Positions 51,101-60,314 of a DNA stretch of 64,000 nucleotides are shown here, in pieces. Under the pieces are notes generated by a model, which worked only from the letters and a program-made list of their open reading frames with translations, did no database searches and had not been told where the DNA came from. How positions within the stretch are numbered: position 1 is the first letter of the stretch; the number at the start of each line of letters is the position of its first letter. This DNA comes from Rhizobacter terrae (GTDB lineage: Bacteria; Pseudomonadota; Gammaproteobacteria; Burkholderiales; Burkholderiaceae_C). Location of the stretch: assembly GCF_003852895.1 (NCBI RefSeq), contig NZ_QUSW01000006.1, forward strand, positions 62,001 through 126,000, in the 5' to 3' direction. The translations under genes and the position numbers were made by a program.

Positions 51101-51202
51101 GCCGACGCCACGACGCTCGAAGTAGAGTGCAGTCTTCGCTTGGCGAAATGCCAGGTACAAGTCGCTCAGGGTGATCGCAGGTTCACCACGCATCAGTGAC
51201 AC
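48200..51202 (-). CDS. defence reverse transcriptase type 1 (RT-nitrilase fusion, UG1 class)
   Basis: A 1,000-residue fusion. The N-terminal half is a reverse transcriptase: motif A in ISADLASFYDTVEP (about 190), VTTGVPIGALTSRLVANLAL (about 253-272), and the catalytic RYVDD near residue 286-290, followed by a helical region. The last 250 residues are a carbon-nitrogen hydrolase (nitrilase) domain with the Glu of LVLPELSIP (about 784), the Lys of WTKRRPAREE and the Cys of VLICSEM (about 885). This is the layout of DRT type 1 / UG1 reverse transcriptases, known to protect against phages. It is the last gene of the leftward defence island, about 550 bp beyond drmC. Its GC content is visibly lower than the core genes. 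Confidence 0.9.
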   Translation of the reverse strand: MSLMRGEPAITLSDLYLAFRQAKTALYFERRGVGLHELAQFEQDLGNQLRALKETLDARPWFDGLETGESWVVPKRFREQSPTSDEIIRIGVRQDKAVRPIDVQVRVSPTPQFAIVEILYLWQFGGHLDSLLPSPEVLGYRLDLREQRVVPDRRWVFEFWPPRYQEFRMAPLNAARDALQLDRKVMIISADLASFYDTVEPAFLLSKGFIRRLTDVSGDEFAVEAYKVATTSLLNAYERFRAQASRRVGIPVTTGVPIGALTSRLVANLALESLDRHIAGRSGVLCYRRYVDDLVIVAQDRKADKAESLLNVLSTYLPIKSTSDDTVRLDCDELSRPGSDFRLQSKKVRVHHLAGTPGTDFVDAVASDFASLVSERRAFVDIATLHGEGAGHLVRARQQAGSPLRVLRQADRAKLERYALSTSLHSLERISSLVDGQQAKTMVRNSLDQVARVLDAEDNWLEDLDLSLRLFKLAVVASDWKTAAEINQRMDAVWGSVESLWEAASALYFLGQELPRGKKFGWTSLRDYLHERRVEAMAAVLPRTSKGLKDLEARLKGGLKYRTRYMSMGVLKRRAAILAASDLRSRDREEDSPKDARPPEVDRTWLIEELSESGELVKRLTEIERFVARCEDLKDPPWMLAPARLFLCIRPPSYFDIARRWLIRVESEGFQSDIFQDLLDVVNAIRGTRYADPVGTVIDPSNVWINSFWQRFADDSPMTGPRVMLGNLVVKNSAWEAAAKRTPKPPYNKPHMTLERLRGLATVLEKANRVAQNHPAAVLVLPELSIPRDWFRALSNYVVLTGRYGLVAGLEYRHDPANAHVSNEVHAVIPGPSRSVASWSWTKRRPAREEATQLAAMPVGVTFAPPKGNLPRIVVSSPWGSLSVLICSEMIEARRVADLVGRADVVLCPAWNPDTSSYDHLIQSVGFQLHAIIAIANNGYYSDCRAWAPRAVRWERDLCRLVERGADDLVHVDLPLESLRAFHADPTVNEDWRPLPPDWR

Positions 51203-51753
51203 CTGCCGATGGTCGGCCTTGACGGCCCCGTTGTCACGACTCGCCGCAAGCGTTCAGACATCCGAAGCGGGGAGATCGCGCAAGCGGTCGGTCTGACCGC
51301 AGCGGCGCTGCGCGAAGTCCTCGGATTGTGGTGTCGCAACAAGATCTTCCTCTCTCGACTCGCCGGGCTGGAAACCGGCCCCTCAAGCTGGCTGCAAGGA
51401 GCATCATCTCGGCTGTTCTAGGCGACATTGTCACCGCACAAGAGAGGTAGGAGATCGAGGTCTGACGCCCTTGGCCTCTGGCGAAGAACGCACGTGCATG
51501 AGGCCAGCTGCGCAGCGGAAGGAGTCACACTGCGCCGGGCGGCGAACTCATGCTGTCAGTCACCTTGTCGTCATTCGCCGCCGGCCGGGGGCTGGACCCA
51601 GGGGGCATGTGCGGCCCGCCCCGTGGGCTTGGGCCACCGACCCATGCGGACGGAGCAAGGCGCGCAGAGCGGCCGCTCCGACAACGGCTCGCGCTAATCG
51701 GAGCGCGGGGCTTCAGGGTCACCGGCCGGAAGAACTGCTGCTCGTCAGCACGC
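51203..51753. other. gap between drmC and the reverse transcriptase gene
   Basis: About 550 bp with no credible gene on either strand. It presumably holds the promoter of the reverse transcriptase and the end of the drm transcript. The one clear structure is the hairpin at 51674-51705. Any non-coding RNA working with the reverse transcriptase would have to lie here or beyond 48200, but I see no conserved signature. Confidence 0.45.
51674..51705 (-). terminator. hairpin downstream of drmC
   Basis: CGCTCCGA and TCGGAGCG form a perfect 8-bp stem around a 16-base loop, 49 bp after the drmC stop. There is no T-run on the leftward strand, so if it ends transcription it is not a standard intrinsic terminator; it may protect the mRNA end. 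Confidence 0.4.
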
Positions 51754-52545
51754 CTACTCGCCCGCAGCGGTCTTAAACACAAGGCGCACTTGTCCGAGCT
51801 CGATTGCCGCGTGTACGACTCGCTCAATCTCAACTGCCTGACGAGCACCAACGATAACGCCCGTCTCAAGGTTCCGAAGCAACGCATTGCCCGTCAGATT
51901 CGCGGAGCCGAGGACGGCCGACGCGCCATCCGCCACTACGAGCTTCGAGTGCAGCAAGACAGGCGCAGTCGTCGGCGCCGTGTACACGCGCAGACAACCG
52001 TTCAGGCCTCGCGCCTCCCGACGTAGCGACTCCAGCGAATCCGACGCCCATGAGCCCAACGAATTCGCGTCCTGGGTCACCAGCGTCATGGACACGCCCT
52101 TGGACAGGGCAGCAAGCAGCTCCTCTTGAAGCTGTCCCATGCCCTCAACTTCAAGGTAGGGCGCAAGGAGTGTTAGGCGTTCCCTTGAGGCCCGAATGAG
52201 CGCGCGTACGCCCTTGGCGTACCCCGTCGGGTCCACGCCGGGGACGGCGAGCCCTTGCGGTAGCGTCCACATCAGCGCAATGTCCACCTCGGATTGCCCG
52301 TCCCAGACAGCGCAAAGGAAGTCCGCGAGAGGTCGAGCGAGGAGCCTGCCCTCGGAACTCAGGCACCTCCATTCCTTGAGCGCATCCCAAAGCAGGCGTT
52401 CGCCGCTTGTTCCGAGCAGCGAGTTGGCCCAGAGTAGTTCCTCGGAGGAACTCAGCCGTTCGCCCACCAGCATCCACAAGGCCTGACCAAGCCGCCGAGC
52501 CCCATCCGGACGCCGTATGCGCTCTGAAATCGTCGTCGTGGACAT
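51754..52545 (-). CDS. drmC: DISARM protein DrmC (phospholipase D-like)
   Basis: A 263-residue protein of the PLD superfamily. The HKD motif is HSKLVVADGASAVLGSANLTGNAL near residue 198, with the preceding strands LTLLAPYLEVEGMGQLQEELLAAL and GVSMTLVTQD as in PLD-like nucleases. Only one HKD motif is visible, so it would dimerise to form an active site. The ATG at 52545 shares its A with the drmB stop. A longer frame in this register, up to 53259, is only the antisense-free shadow of drmB and should be ignored. DrmC is the dispensable member of known DISARM systems. Confidence 0.82.
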   Translation of the reverse strand: MSTTTISERIRRPDGARRLGQALWMLVGERLSSSEELLWANSLLGTSGERLLWDALKEWRCLSSEGRLLARPLADFLCAVWDGQSEVDIALMWTLPQGLAVPGVDPTGYAKGVRALIRASRERLTLLAPYLEVEGMGQLQEELLAALSKGVSMTLVTQDANSLGSWASDSLESLRREARGLNGCLRVYTAPTTAPVLLHSKLVVADGASAVLGSANLTGNALLRNLETGVIVGARQAVEIERVVHAAIELGQVRLVFKTAAGE

Positions 52546-54437
52546 CACGCCACCGGCGCCGCCTTCCATGCGTCTTGCCAATACCCGAACGCGAGCTTCG
52601 AGCCCTCGAAGACGCTGGCCTGCGGCGTAGGTCCACCGTAGACAGTCGCTCGAGAGAGCTCGCGGTTGAAGCTGATGCAGTTGTGCTCTCGGTGAGTACA
52701 GCCGGCGCAGCTCCCGCCGTCGTCTTCGCAGATGGGGTCGTAAACGCATTCGCGACCCGACTGCACGGCGTCCCAGAGCCAGGTGTTCAGGCGCTGCTCG
52801 AACAGCGTCGTCAGGCCGCCAATCTTGGTCTCGGCATGCCGGTTGGCGTACAGGATGAACGAGAGCGAGCCGGGGATGAGGTACTCGCCGACGCTCGAGG
52901 GCGCGAAGCCGCTCCATTCGATGCGCCGCAGGAACAGATGACTCATGGTGTGCAAGAGCGTGCGGATGGCCACCGCTTCCACCTGCCCGTATGAGGGCTC
53001 GTGCGGCGCCTCGCGCAGTCCAGGCACTTCGGCGTACAGCCGGGCCCAGGCCTCTTCGCGAGAGGCCGGGACGGCGCCGCCGGCGATGCCGTTCTGGAGC
53101 AACCAGCTGTAGACCTTCAACGGGTCCAGTTCGAACCACAGTGCTTCCGTCTCCGCTGCGATGGCGTACACAGGAATCCTGCCGCGGTCGTCTACCGGAA
53201 ATGGCGTGATGAGCGTACGGGAGGGGTCGCGCGCGGTCCGCGTGTACCCGTACGCGCACAGCGCAAGCGGAAAGTCGTTCACGACTCTGAGATTGCGGAT
53301 ACCGAGGAGCTCGGAAGCCTTGCGCTGCCCCTCCTCGATGTCGGACGCGCCGACCTCATCGCCAGAACGCCTCAGCATCCCCGCGACGTCTGCGATAGTG
53401 TTGATGTCCGTCTTGTCGAGAAGGGTCGTGTGTTCGACCAGCCAACGGCGTGGTGCGCCCGTCGAGGTCAGCTTGCATGCCTTGAGCAAGTCGTTGACCC
53501 GCTCGATTTCGGCTTGACCTTTCGGTTTCTTCTTCTTCGCGTCGTAGTCGCAGACGACCTGGTTGGTCGGATCGAGTTTGCGCAGTTGCTCAACAAGCGC
53601 GGCCGTCATGTCCGCGTCCTCGGGCTTGCCAAGGCTCGCGCGCTCGCGAATCGTGTCCGAAACGCCATCGGGCAGTAGCCCCCAGGTTCGGGCCAGCATC
53701 AGCTGCAACGCATCTGGCGCCGCCCGCAGCCGCCCCTGGTCGTCCTCGGGGAAGTTGACAAAAGCGACCGTGTGCGGGATGTAGAGCGAGGGGTCGCCTG
53801 TCGGCACCACGCGGAGGAACTTCTCCGCGCGAGGGCCCGGTGGCAGCGACTGGTTGTACGCGCACTTGCAAGGCGTCATGCGCAGCGCCTGCACGTCGGC
53901 CTTGCACTTCGCGCAGTACCAACGTGCCTGTTTGACGCGACCGGGGTCATAGAACGCCAAGTCCGTGCCGCTGCCGCAGCCCGGGCACCGCTGCGCCGGC
54001 ACGTAGAGCTCCTCCAGCCGCCCGCAGTTGTGAGCCTGCACGTAGCGCATCTGGTTCAAGTACCCGCCGCAGCTGCACCGACCTACCGCGGACGCGCCCC
54101 GCTTGATAAGGTCGGTGAACTTTCCCGTCCTCGAGCAGGACCGGCAGCGGAACACCTGCGGGTACGGCGTGAACCGGACCTCTCTGGGCGAGCCCACCGC
54201 GTAGTAGGACCTGCGCGATGCGTCGCGCGTGTCCGGAAACTTGGCGGCGAAGTCGGCCGGCCACATCGCCAGGGCATCGGCCATCGCGTCGAAGAGCGCG
54301 TCGCGATTGACCTCCGCGTCGCCCAGGGCGACCTGCGTCACTTTGCACAGACCGTAGTCGTCGTGCTCGAAGATGGCCTCGGGCAGGTGCCTGAACAGGA
54401 CCTGGGTCTGACCTCGCGAGAATCCCTTGTAGGCCAT
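52545..54437 (-). CDS. drmB: DISARM protein DrmB (DUF1998)
   Basis: A 630-residue protein with several zinc-binding cysteine sets: CRSCSRTGKF with CSCGG (about 108-136), CPGCGSG with CAKCK (about 155-190), CKC, and the C-terminal DUF1998 core CVYDPICEDDGGSCAGCTHREHNC (about 575-600). DrmB binds the DrmA helicase to form the DNA-engaging core that blocks incoming phage DNA in characterised DISARM systems. It starts two bases after the drmA stop and ends on the drmC start. The C-terminal DUF1998 domain is intact. Confidence 0.85.
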   Translation of the reverse strand: MAYKGFSRGQTQVLFRHLPEAIFEHDDYGLCKVTQVALGDAEVNRDALFDAMADALAMWPADFAAKFPDTRDASRRSYYAVGSPREVRFTPYPQVFRCRSCSRTGKFTDLIKRGASAVGRCSCGGYLNQMRYVQAHNCGRLEELYVPAQRCPGCGSGTDLAFYDPGRVKQARWYCAKCKADVQALRMTPCKCAYNQSLPPGPRAEKFLRVVPTGDPSLYIPHTVAFVNFPEDDQGRLRAAPDALQLMLARTWGLLPDGVSDTIRERASLGKPEDADMTAALVEQLRKLDPTNQVVCDYDAKKKKPKGQAEIERVNDLLKACKLTSTGAPRRWLVEHTTLLDKTDINTIADVAGMLRRSGDEVGASDIEEGQRKASELLGIRNLRVVNDFPLALCAYGYTRTARDPSRTLITPFPVDDRGRIPVYAIAAETEALWFELDPLKVYSWLLQNGIAGGAVPASREEAWARLYAEVPGLREAPHEPSYGQVEAVAIRTLLHTMSHLFLRRIEWSGFAPSSVGEYLIPGSLSFILYANRHAETKIGGLTTLFEQRLNTWLWDAVQSGRECVYDPICEDDGGSCAGCTHREHNCISFNRELSRATVYGGPTPQASVFEGSKLAFGYWQDAWKAAPVA

Positions 54438-54439
54438 GG

Positions 54440-57400
54440 TCAGTCCTTGGACTTCTGCACGAAGGTGAGCAGCCGTGAGTCGCAGTGGTCTGGCCAAAAT
54501 GGAACCCCGGCCTCCACGTCGCGCAGACTGGTCATGGGCACAGGACGAACCGCATCCTTGACCTTCTTCTCGGTGCTGTTGCGAATCGAGAGTTCCACGC
54601 GCCCCAGTTGTTCTGCGAGCACATCGGCCAGCGACTTCTCGAGCCGCTCGTCGTAAACGCCGTCGCCAAGTGAGTACGCCGCCTTGAGTTCAGCCAAGAA
54701 GTCCGGCCCCAGACGGTCCAGGAGGTCGACAACCTCCGTGCGGTTGTTGAGCTTCGAGCTGCCGCTTTGAGCCGTGTGCACGCCGTAGACGAGGCCGAGC
54801 GCGATGCCCGGCAGGGTTCGTCCGGCGGCGTACTTGGCGAACCGGTTCACCGGAACCGGCGACACCATGCGGTCGAGGTGCTGGTGGTACTCGATGAAGC
54901 GGTGATAAATGCTGTTGGCCCGCAGCGAGAACCCGCTCAGGACGACAACAACCAAGCCGACGTGCCGACGACCGCTCCGACTCGATGCCTGGATGTACTC
55001 AGCGGTCTCTTCGGGGACCCCGTCCATCGTCATCAAGTTGACGCGCTCGAGGTCGACCCCGTGGCTAATCATGCTCGTGGCCACCAGGGCATCGAGGAAG
55101 CTCTCATCAGACCAGGCTGGCGGGCTCTCCACCTTATGGACCACCTCGGCGACCTCGGCGCTCGACGAACGGCTGGAGTGGTACTCCACGTTCAGGTCCC
55201 GCGCGCCTGGCCGGACCTTCGATGCGACCTCGTCCAGGGCCTGCCGCACACGCGAGCCCTTGGCCAAGCTCCCGACGTAGTTGAGTGTGGTCGAGTAATG
55301 CCGCAGCAGGGCCTCGACATCGTCGGCCGTCTTGGCATCCTTGAGGATGGCGAGGGCAAAGTGGGGATTGGCGAAGAGGCGGCCGATTTCGGCATGCAGG
55401 ATTTCAGAGCAAAAGGCAGACGCGTCCGCGGGCGACAGCGAGGGGCTCTTGAAGGCCACGAAGATGCGAGCGGTCTTCGGCCGGCCCTCCGAGTCCTCGT
55501 CGGGCACCGCGTAGAAGCTCTTCATGCGGTCGTACCCACGGCCCGGGAAGCGCCTGGCGTCCTTCACCCCGTACAGGTGGCGCACTTGGTTCTCGAAGCC
55601 TTCGATAGTGGCCGTAGCCGCGATGACCTTCGACGGCAGACCGCCGACCGTCTCTTCGCAGTAGCGGATGAGCGTCTCGTAGTGGCCAGAGAAGGCGCCA
55701 AGCTCCTCCTGCAGCAGGTGCAGCTCGTCCTGAATGTGCAGTGCAGGTGAGGGGTCGTAGGGCTTCACCGTCCTGCGCAGCTTCTTGTCCACCTTGCAGC
55801 CGAACGCCGTGCACCAGTCCCCGAAGCCGTAGCCATGGTCCGGGCACTTCCACTTGGCCCCTCCCCAGAGCAGCCCGAACTTGGGTTGCTGCCCGACGGT
55901 GGCCATCTTGTCGATGGTGCCCACGACCAGTGCCGGTAGGTGCCGGTAGACCTCGTCGTCTGACACATCCAGTGGGAGTTCGGCCTTGCAGGTGGAACAG
56001 ATGTGGCGGAACTTGATGCCGGCGATATCCGCGTGGCTCTTGACCGTTCCGCGACCGCCGCACGCCGGGCAGTCAGGCACCGCGCGTACTCGCTCGAGGC
56101 TCTCCTCAGTCAAGTTGCTCAGGTACTCGACCGACAGTCCATTCGGCGTGGTGGTGCTGCCGACAAAGTAGCCAAGGCGCAGCGGGGCCGACTGGCTCGC
56201 CTCTTCGCCCAGGATTCGCTTGCGCTCCTCTTCGGTCTCCCAGATGACGCGCATGGCGCGCTGCAGCTGCTGGATGCTGAGCATGCGCAGCGGGAATCGC
56301 AACCAGGCGGTCATCCCGAAGCGCTTGTTCCGCAGCCTGTCGTAGAGCATGGCGCAGCACGCCAGGCCCAGGTAGGCCTCAGTCTTCCCGCCGCCGGTTC
56401 GAAACCAGAGAACATCGCCCCAGTCGAGCGCGTCCTTCCACTCTCGCTTGGTGCCCGCGGGGAACTCGCCCCGCACGTAGTTCTCGCGCACGGCCAGCGC
56501 CGGCAGCTGAGTCACGATGTAGACGAGCTGGAACAGGCGCCAGGCGTCGTAGCCGCTGGCAAGCTTCCCGAACACCCGATTGGCCGCCTGGAACGCGCGC
56601 AGCAGCCGCTCATCGCATCGCAATGCCGCAATGCCGCACGCGAACCGTCGAATCTCGTCCTTGAAGCCGGCGTGGTCGCGCCGACACTCTGCCATCGCCG
56701 CCGCGTCCAGGCTCAAAGAGTTGTCGTCGAGAACCCGCTTCTGCCAGTCCTGCTCGTATTCGCCCATCGCGTCGTACACGGCTTGCAGCGTCTCAAACGG
56801 GCTGCTTGCCAGCGCCGCAAACTTCGCAGGCACGACGTCGCGCGTCATGATGCGAGTCTGCTCGAACACGGCAAGCGCCCTGGTCCGAATCACGCGGCGC
56901 TCCGGGTCCGTGACGACGCTCGTGTTGTGGCCAACGGCCCAGACGCGACGGTCGTACTGGTAGTCCTGCGGGACCGGCAAGATTTCAATGGGATGGAGCT
57001 CACCGCCGACCGTGGCGTCAATGCGCACGTCGCTGATGACCAGGAACGCGTCCTTTAACCCCTTGCCCTTCGTCAGGGGCGGCGTCTCAGGCGTTTCGTT
57101 CTTGAAGTAGCAGCCAATCCGGACCTTGCCATCCGGCCGTGGTATCGCACGGACTTCGAGCGATGCGTTGAGTTGCCACTTCTCGACGTTGAAGCCGTGA
57201 AGCCGTGACGTGAGGAACGCCTTGAAGGCCTCAGGCGTCTTGATGTCTGCCTCTGAGACCTTCGGGCGCGTCCCGGGCAATAGGCGCTCAGCGTCGGACC
57301 GTGCAAATGCCTGTTCGAGCGTCTCGTCCAGCAGTTGCTGAATGACGCCGTCGTCGTTTGCCGTGCAGCCGCCGGCCGAAATCTTCAGCTCGATGCCTCG

Positions 57401-57979
57401 AACCTCGAGCGGCCAGCGCTGCACGACCTCCGCCAGCGGCGCCCCAACGGACGCGCCGGCATCGAGCACGCTGGTTTGCTCCGCGTGGTCCGGCAGGTGC
57501 TTGGTGAAGATGCAGAACTGAGCATCGACCGTCAGCATGAAGCTACCGTCAGGGCCGGGATGCACCAGCGCCTCGAAGCCAATCGCTGAGGGTGGCCGGC
57601 GAGTGCTTTCCCGGTCATCTGCCTTCTCGGCCGCCTTCGGGTCCTCAGGCTCCGGTGCATCTGCGGACGCCGGAGCGCTGCTGCCGGCGGGAGGCGCGGC
57701 TTTCGTCGAGCCGTCGTTCGTCGCGGCATCCTCCGCCTTCGCTTCGGAAGACCCTTCTGGTGCGACCTCCGCCTCGAGGGTCGCTGAATCCAATTCGACG
57801 GGCCCATGCTGCTGTTTCGCGGGCCCGATGACACCGAGATGGCACCAATCCAGCGGGTTCACGTTGGTGCGGCGCTCACTGTCTCGTCCGGCGAGCCGCT
57901 GCTCCAGGACTTGCACGAAGTGCTTCGAGATGGCCAGCTCATCAGCGTAGGTCGGGCTGTAGTCCTTCTTCTCTGCCAT
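54440..57979 (-). CDS. drmA: DISARM helicase DrmA
   Basis: A 1,179-residue superfamily 2 helicase. Walker A is FRTGGGKTEAY (about 525-535), motif II is DELH (about 747), and motifs V-VI include ISHGVDLERVNLMTMDG and QASSRSGRRHVG (about 960-1005). Between motifs I and II sits a zinc ribbon (CPACGGRG and CSTCKAEL). Residues about 60-125 form a low-complexity Ala/Pro/Glu linker, unusual for the family. GAGGAG precedes the ATG at 57979, which overlaps the upstream stop; a GTG three bases earlier is an alternative. Confidence 0.87.
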   Translation of the reverse strand: MAEKKDYSPTYADELAISKHFVQVLEQRLAGRDSERRTNVNPLDWCHLGVIGPAKQQHGPVELDSATLEAEVAPEGSSEAKAEDAATNDGSTKAAPPAGSSAPASADAPEPEDPKAAEKADDRESTRRPPSAIGFEALVHPGPDGSFMLTVDAQFCIFTKHLPDHAEQTSVLDAGASVGAPLAEVVQRWPLEVRGIELKISAGGCTANDDGVIQQLLDETLEQAFARSDAERLLPGTRPKVSEADIKTPEAFKAFLTSRLHGFNVEKWQLNASLEVRAIPRPDGKVRIGCYFKNETPETPPLTKGKGLKDAFLVISDVRIDATVGGELHPIEILPVPQDYQYDRRVWAVGHNTSVVTDPERRVIRTRALAVFEQTRIMTRDVVPAKFAALASSPFETLQAVYDAMGEYEQDWQKRVLDDNSLSLDAAAMAECRRDHAGFKDEIRRFACGIAALRCDERLLRAFQAANRVFGKLASGYDAWRLFQLVYIVTQLPALAVRENYVRGEFPAGTKREWKDALDWGDVLWFRTGGGKTEAYLGLACCAMLYDRLRNKRFGMTAWLRFPLRMLSIQQLQRAMRVIWETEEERKRILGEEASQSAPLRLGYFVGSTTTPNGLSVEYLSNLTEESLERVRAVPDCPACGGRGTVKSHADIAGIKFRHICSTCKAELPLDVSDDEVYRHLPALVVGTIDKMATVGQQPKFGLLWGGAKWKCPDHGYGFGDWCTAFGCKVDKKLRRTVKPYDPSPALHIQDELHLLQEELGAFSGHYETLIRYCEETVGGLPSKVIAATATIEGFENQVRHLYGVKDARRFPGRGYDRMKSFYAVPDEDSEGRPKTARIFVAFKSPSLSPADASAFCSEILHAEIGRLFANPHFALAILKDAKTADDVEALLRHYSTTLNYVGSLAKGSRVRQALDEVASKVRPGARDLNVEYHSSRSSSAEVAEVVHKVESPPAWSDESFLDALVATSMISHGVDLERVNLMTMDGVPEETAEYIQASSRSGRRHVGLVVVVLSGFSLRANSIYHRFIEYHQHLDRMVSPVPVNRFAKYAAGRTLPGIALGLVYGVHTAQSGSSKLNNRTEVVDLLDRLGPDFLAELKAAYSLGDGVYDERLEKSLADVLAEQLGRVELSIRNSTEKKVKDAVRPVPMTSLRDVEAGVPFWPDHCDSRLLTFVQKSKD

Positions 57980-60312
57980 CACGAACTCCTCGTCACTTCG
58001 CGAACAGACTGAACCTCAAGCACCTCGACCGCAGCGAACACGTCGGCGACTCCCGCGTCAATCGTGCGAGCACCGGCCAGCGCTTCCTCGTAGCCATCGC
58101 CGGAAATCGCGGCGCGGAGGAACGCACGAAGGGTCCGGCCCAGCTGGCGATTGCGGCCGCGTTCGTGCTGCACGGCCTTGAAGGCGCTATCCAGCATCAC
58201 CTTCGAGTTGGCGTACGTCTCGATTTCGGACGCCAGCACCTTGAACTCGCTGAACTGCTGCGGCGCGATGATGTCTTCGTCCCCGTCGCTAACCCAGCTG
58301 ATGAACGTGCCATAGCTGGACGTCAGGCCCTTCAAGACCAGCTTGTTGTAGAGCTCGGTCTTGTTCTCGAACCGAGCGACCAGATGCTCCTTAGCCTGGC
58401 GCCAGAGCGCTAGCGCAGCGCGCTCACCAGGAGGCAGCCGGGAGTTCACGACGTCGGCCAGCCGCTGAAACAGGCCGTCGTACCGCCCGTCGACGAAGGC
58501 GATGACTCGCCAGCCTGGCTGGACCGCCCGCACAGGGTGCCGCTGGATGTTCGACGTCTCCGAGAAGAAGACGTCCAGCTTCTGACCATCGTAGAACTGG
58601 CGCTGCTCCCCGTTGGTGAAGCGAACCTCCGTGATAGCGCCCGCGCCGCCTGCAGACAGGTACACCGTTGGCTCGTGGCCATCGAACAAGTCGGCGCCGG
58701 AGGTGCCGGCTAGCGCATCAATGTCGATTTCGCCTGAGACGTCCGCTTGCGTGACCATGGCCACCGCATGTCCGCTTGAATTGCGAACTACAACCGCCGG
58801 GGGTCTCGCGGAAGCACACGGTGCGGAGGACGGCAAGGGCTTGAACCCGAAGGGCGCGAGGAAACGTACGCGAGCTTCGTCTTCTGCGCGTGATGCCCAG
58901 GCCCGGTGAAGCCGCGATTGATTGCCTTGTTCGACGGCAACCTCATGCGGGTAGAGCAACTCGTCGACGCGCGCGGACGGAAACACGTCAAGGTAGCGAT
59001 GGCCGTTGGTCCGCGGAGCCAGGAGCACCGTCGGGCAAACATCTCCCTCGGCCACCAGCTTGCCTTCCTTGTTGCCCGTGACGAACTCGACTCGTCCAGA
59101 CGCAAGCGCTTCCGAGAATCCGTCCACGACCAGCTCGAGCGCCGGCGTAAGCAGAGTGACCTCGGCCTCAGAACCGACCACAATTCGCAGATGGGGCGTG
59201 GCTGACGGAAGAAAGGCCTGCAGGTTTGTCGCGACACCCCAGAACTTGGCCGTCTCCTTGCGGCGCAGGAGCGTTTCGTATGCTGCCTTGAGAGCAGCGA
59301 CGAGCTGTGGCCAGGTGGTGTCCCAGGCCACACTTCCGTGGCCACTGACACTGTCGAGCTCCGCGATGCGCTGCCGCAGGTTGCCAGCCCAGGTTGTGGC
59401 CGCGACCTGTTCGAGCTGCACGAGTGGAACAGCGACTTGCCGTAGGCGGTTGTAGAGGCCCCAGCACTGCCGAAGTCCTGGATAGGCCCGCCCCTCGGCC
59501 GCCCGTGCTGCAGCCGTGAGCCACTTGTAGACCTCTGCGAGCGCCTGCGTCGCCTCCTCGTCTGAGTCGCACACCCACAAGTGCCGGTCGCCATTCGCGC
59601 GCGGCTGCGGGTCATGTGCCTCCACTGCTGTTTCAGCATCGCTCTTTGCCTGCGAGTCCCACAGCCAGAGCTGCAGCTTGGAGGGATGCCCACATGCGGC
59701 GAGGACATCTTCGCCAGGCGGCGGCGAGACAGCAATGCGCAGCCGCGTACACCCGGAGGCAGCGCGCATCAGCTGCGGCAGTTGAGCGAACGTGCTCGGA
59801 TGTGAGCCGTCAATGACCACCGCGCCGAAACGCCGACCGTTCATGGTCTTTTCGAGCCAACCAGGATTGGCCAGGAACACCCTCGGCTTGGCGGACTTCG
59901 CAGCGGTGTAGCGGCTAAGCGTGGCTACTTCCCACAGGTCCTCAAGCCGCTGGCTCTGTCCAATGTGCACCGCATCCAGGCGAGCCTTGGCGTTCGAGAT
60001 GGCTTGCGTCACGAGGACGATGTCGCCTCTCAACAAATGTCTTTCTTCGACCTGGGGTACTTGGCCCTGCGCATTCGCGTGGGCGTGGTCGCCGATGAGG
60101 AGCGAAGCCACGATGTGGCGAGCGGTCGACGCGGTTGCCTCCGGCACTGCGAACAGGAGGCTCTGCTCGCCGGCCTGCAATCTCAGCGCAGCCCGAACGG
60201 CAACCGCGCCGCTGACCTTCTCAAATGCGAGCGCGTCCGAGGGAAGAACGGTCTTGTGCAGCAGCGCGTGTGTGACGAGCTGGGTGGACGATTGGAGGGC
60301 GCTGTCCCACAT
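57979..60312 (-). CDS. DrmE-like protein of the DISARM operon
   Basis: A 777-residue protein without an easily named fold. It lies between the methylase and drmA, where class 2 DISARM systems carry drmE. Parts look like a degenerate helicase: a strand-loop LLFAVPEATASTARHI in the position of motif I but with no GKT, and AVVIDGSHPSTFAQLPQL (about 165-182), which resembles a motif II with DGSH in place of DEAH. If it is DrmE, it should be a structural or regulatory member of the complex and not an ATPase. I assign it by position and length, with limited sequence support. It overlaps drmA by one base. Confidence 0.6.
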   Translation of the reverse strand: MWDSALQSSTQLVTHALLHKTVLPSDALAFEKVSGAVAVRAALRLQAGEQSLLFAVPEATASTARHIVASLLIGDHAHANAQGQVPQVEERHLLRGDIVLVTQAISNAKARLDAVHIGQSQRLEDLWEVATLSRYTAAKSAKPRVFLANPGWLEKTMNGRRFGAVVIDGSHPSTFAQLPQLMRAASGCTRLRIAVSPPPGEDVLAACGHPSKLQLWLWDSQAKSDAETAVEAHDPQPRANGDRHLWVCDSDEEATQALAEVYKWLTAAARAAEGRAYPGLRQCWGLYNRLRQVAVPLVQLEQVAATTWAGNLRQRIAELDSVSGHGSVAWDTTWPQLVAALKAAYETLLRRKETAKFWGVATNLQAFLPSATPHLRIVVGSEAEVTLLTPALELVVDGFSEALASGRVEFVTGNKEGKLVAEGDVCPTVLLAPRTNGHRYLDVFPSARVDELLYPHEVAVEQGNQSRLHRAWASRAEDEARVRFLAPFGFKPLPSSAPCASARPPAVVVRNSSGHAVAMVTQADVSGEIDIDALAGTSGADLFDGHEPTVYLSAGGAGAITEVRFTNGEQRQFYDGQKLDVFFSETSNIQRHPVRAVQPGWRVIAFVDGRYDGLFQRLADVVNSRLPPGERAALALWRQAKEHLVARFENKTELYNKLVLKGLTSSYGTFISWVSDGDEDIIAPQQFSEFKVLASEIETYANSKVMLDSAFKAVQHERGRNRQLGRTLRAFLRAAISGDGYEEALAGARTIDAGVADVFAAVEVLEVQSVREVTRSS

Positions 60313-60314
60313 CG

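Noticed and set aside
51209-51421. 70-residue rightward frame between the reverse transcriptase and drmC genes
   Set aside because: The helix-like QAVGLTAAALREVLGL briefly resembles a DNA-binding motif, but the frame has no ribosome site, no family and opposes the local direction of transcription.
52546-53259. N-terminal extension of the DrmC frame
   Set aside because: The extra 238 residues overlap drmB entirely and show no conserved motif; the ATG at 52545, coupled to the drmB stop, fits the operon pattern.
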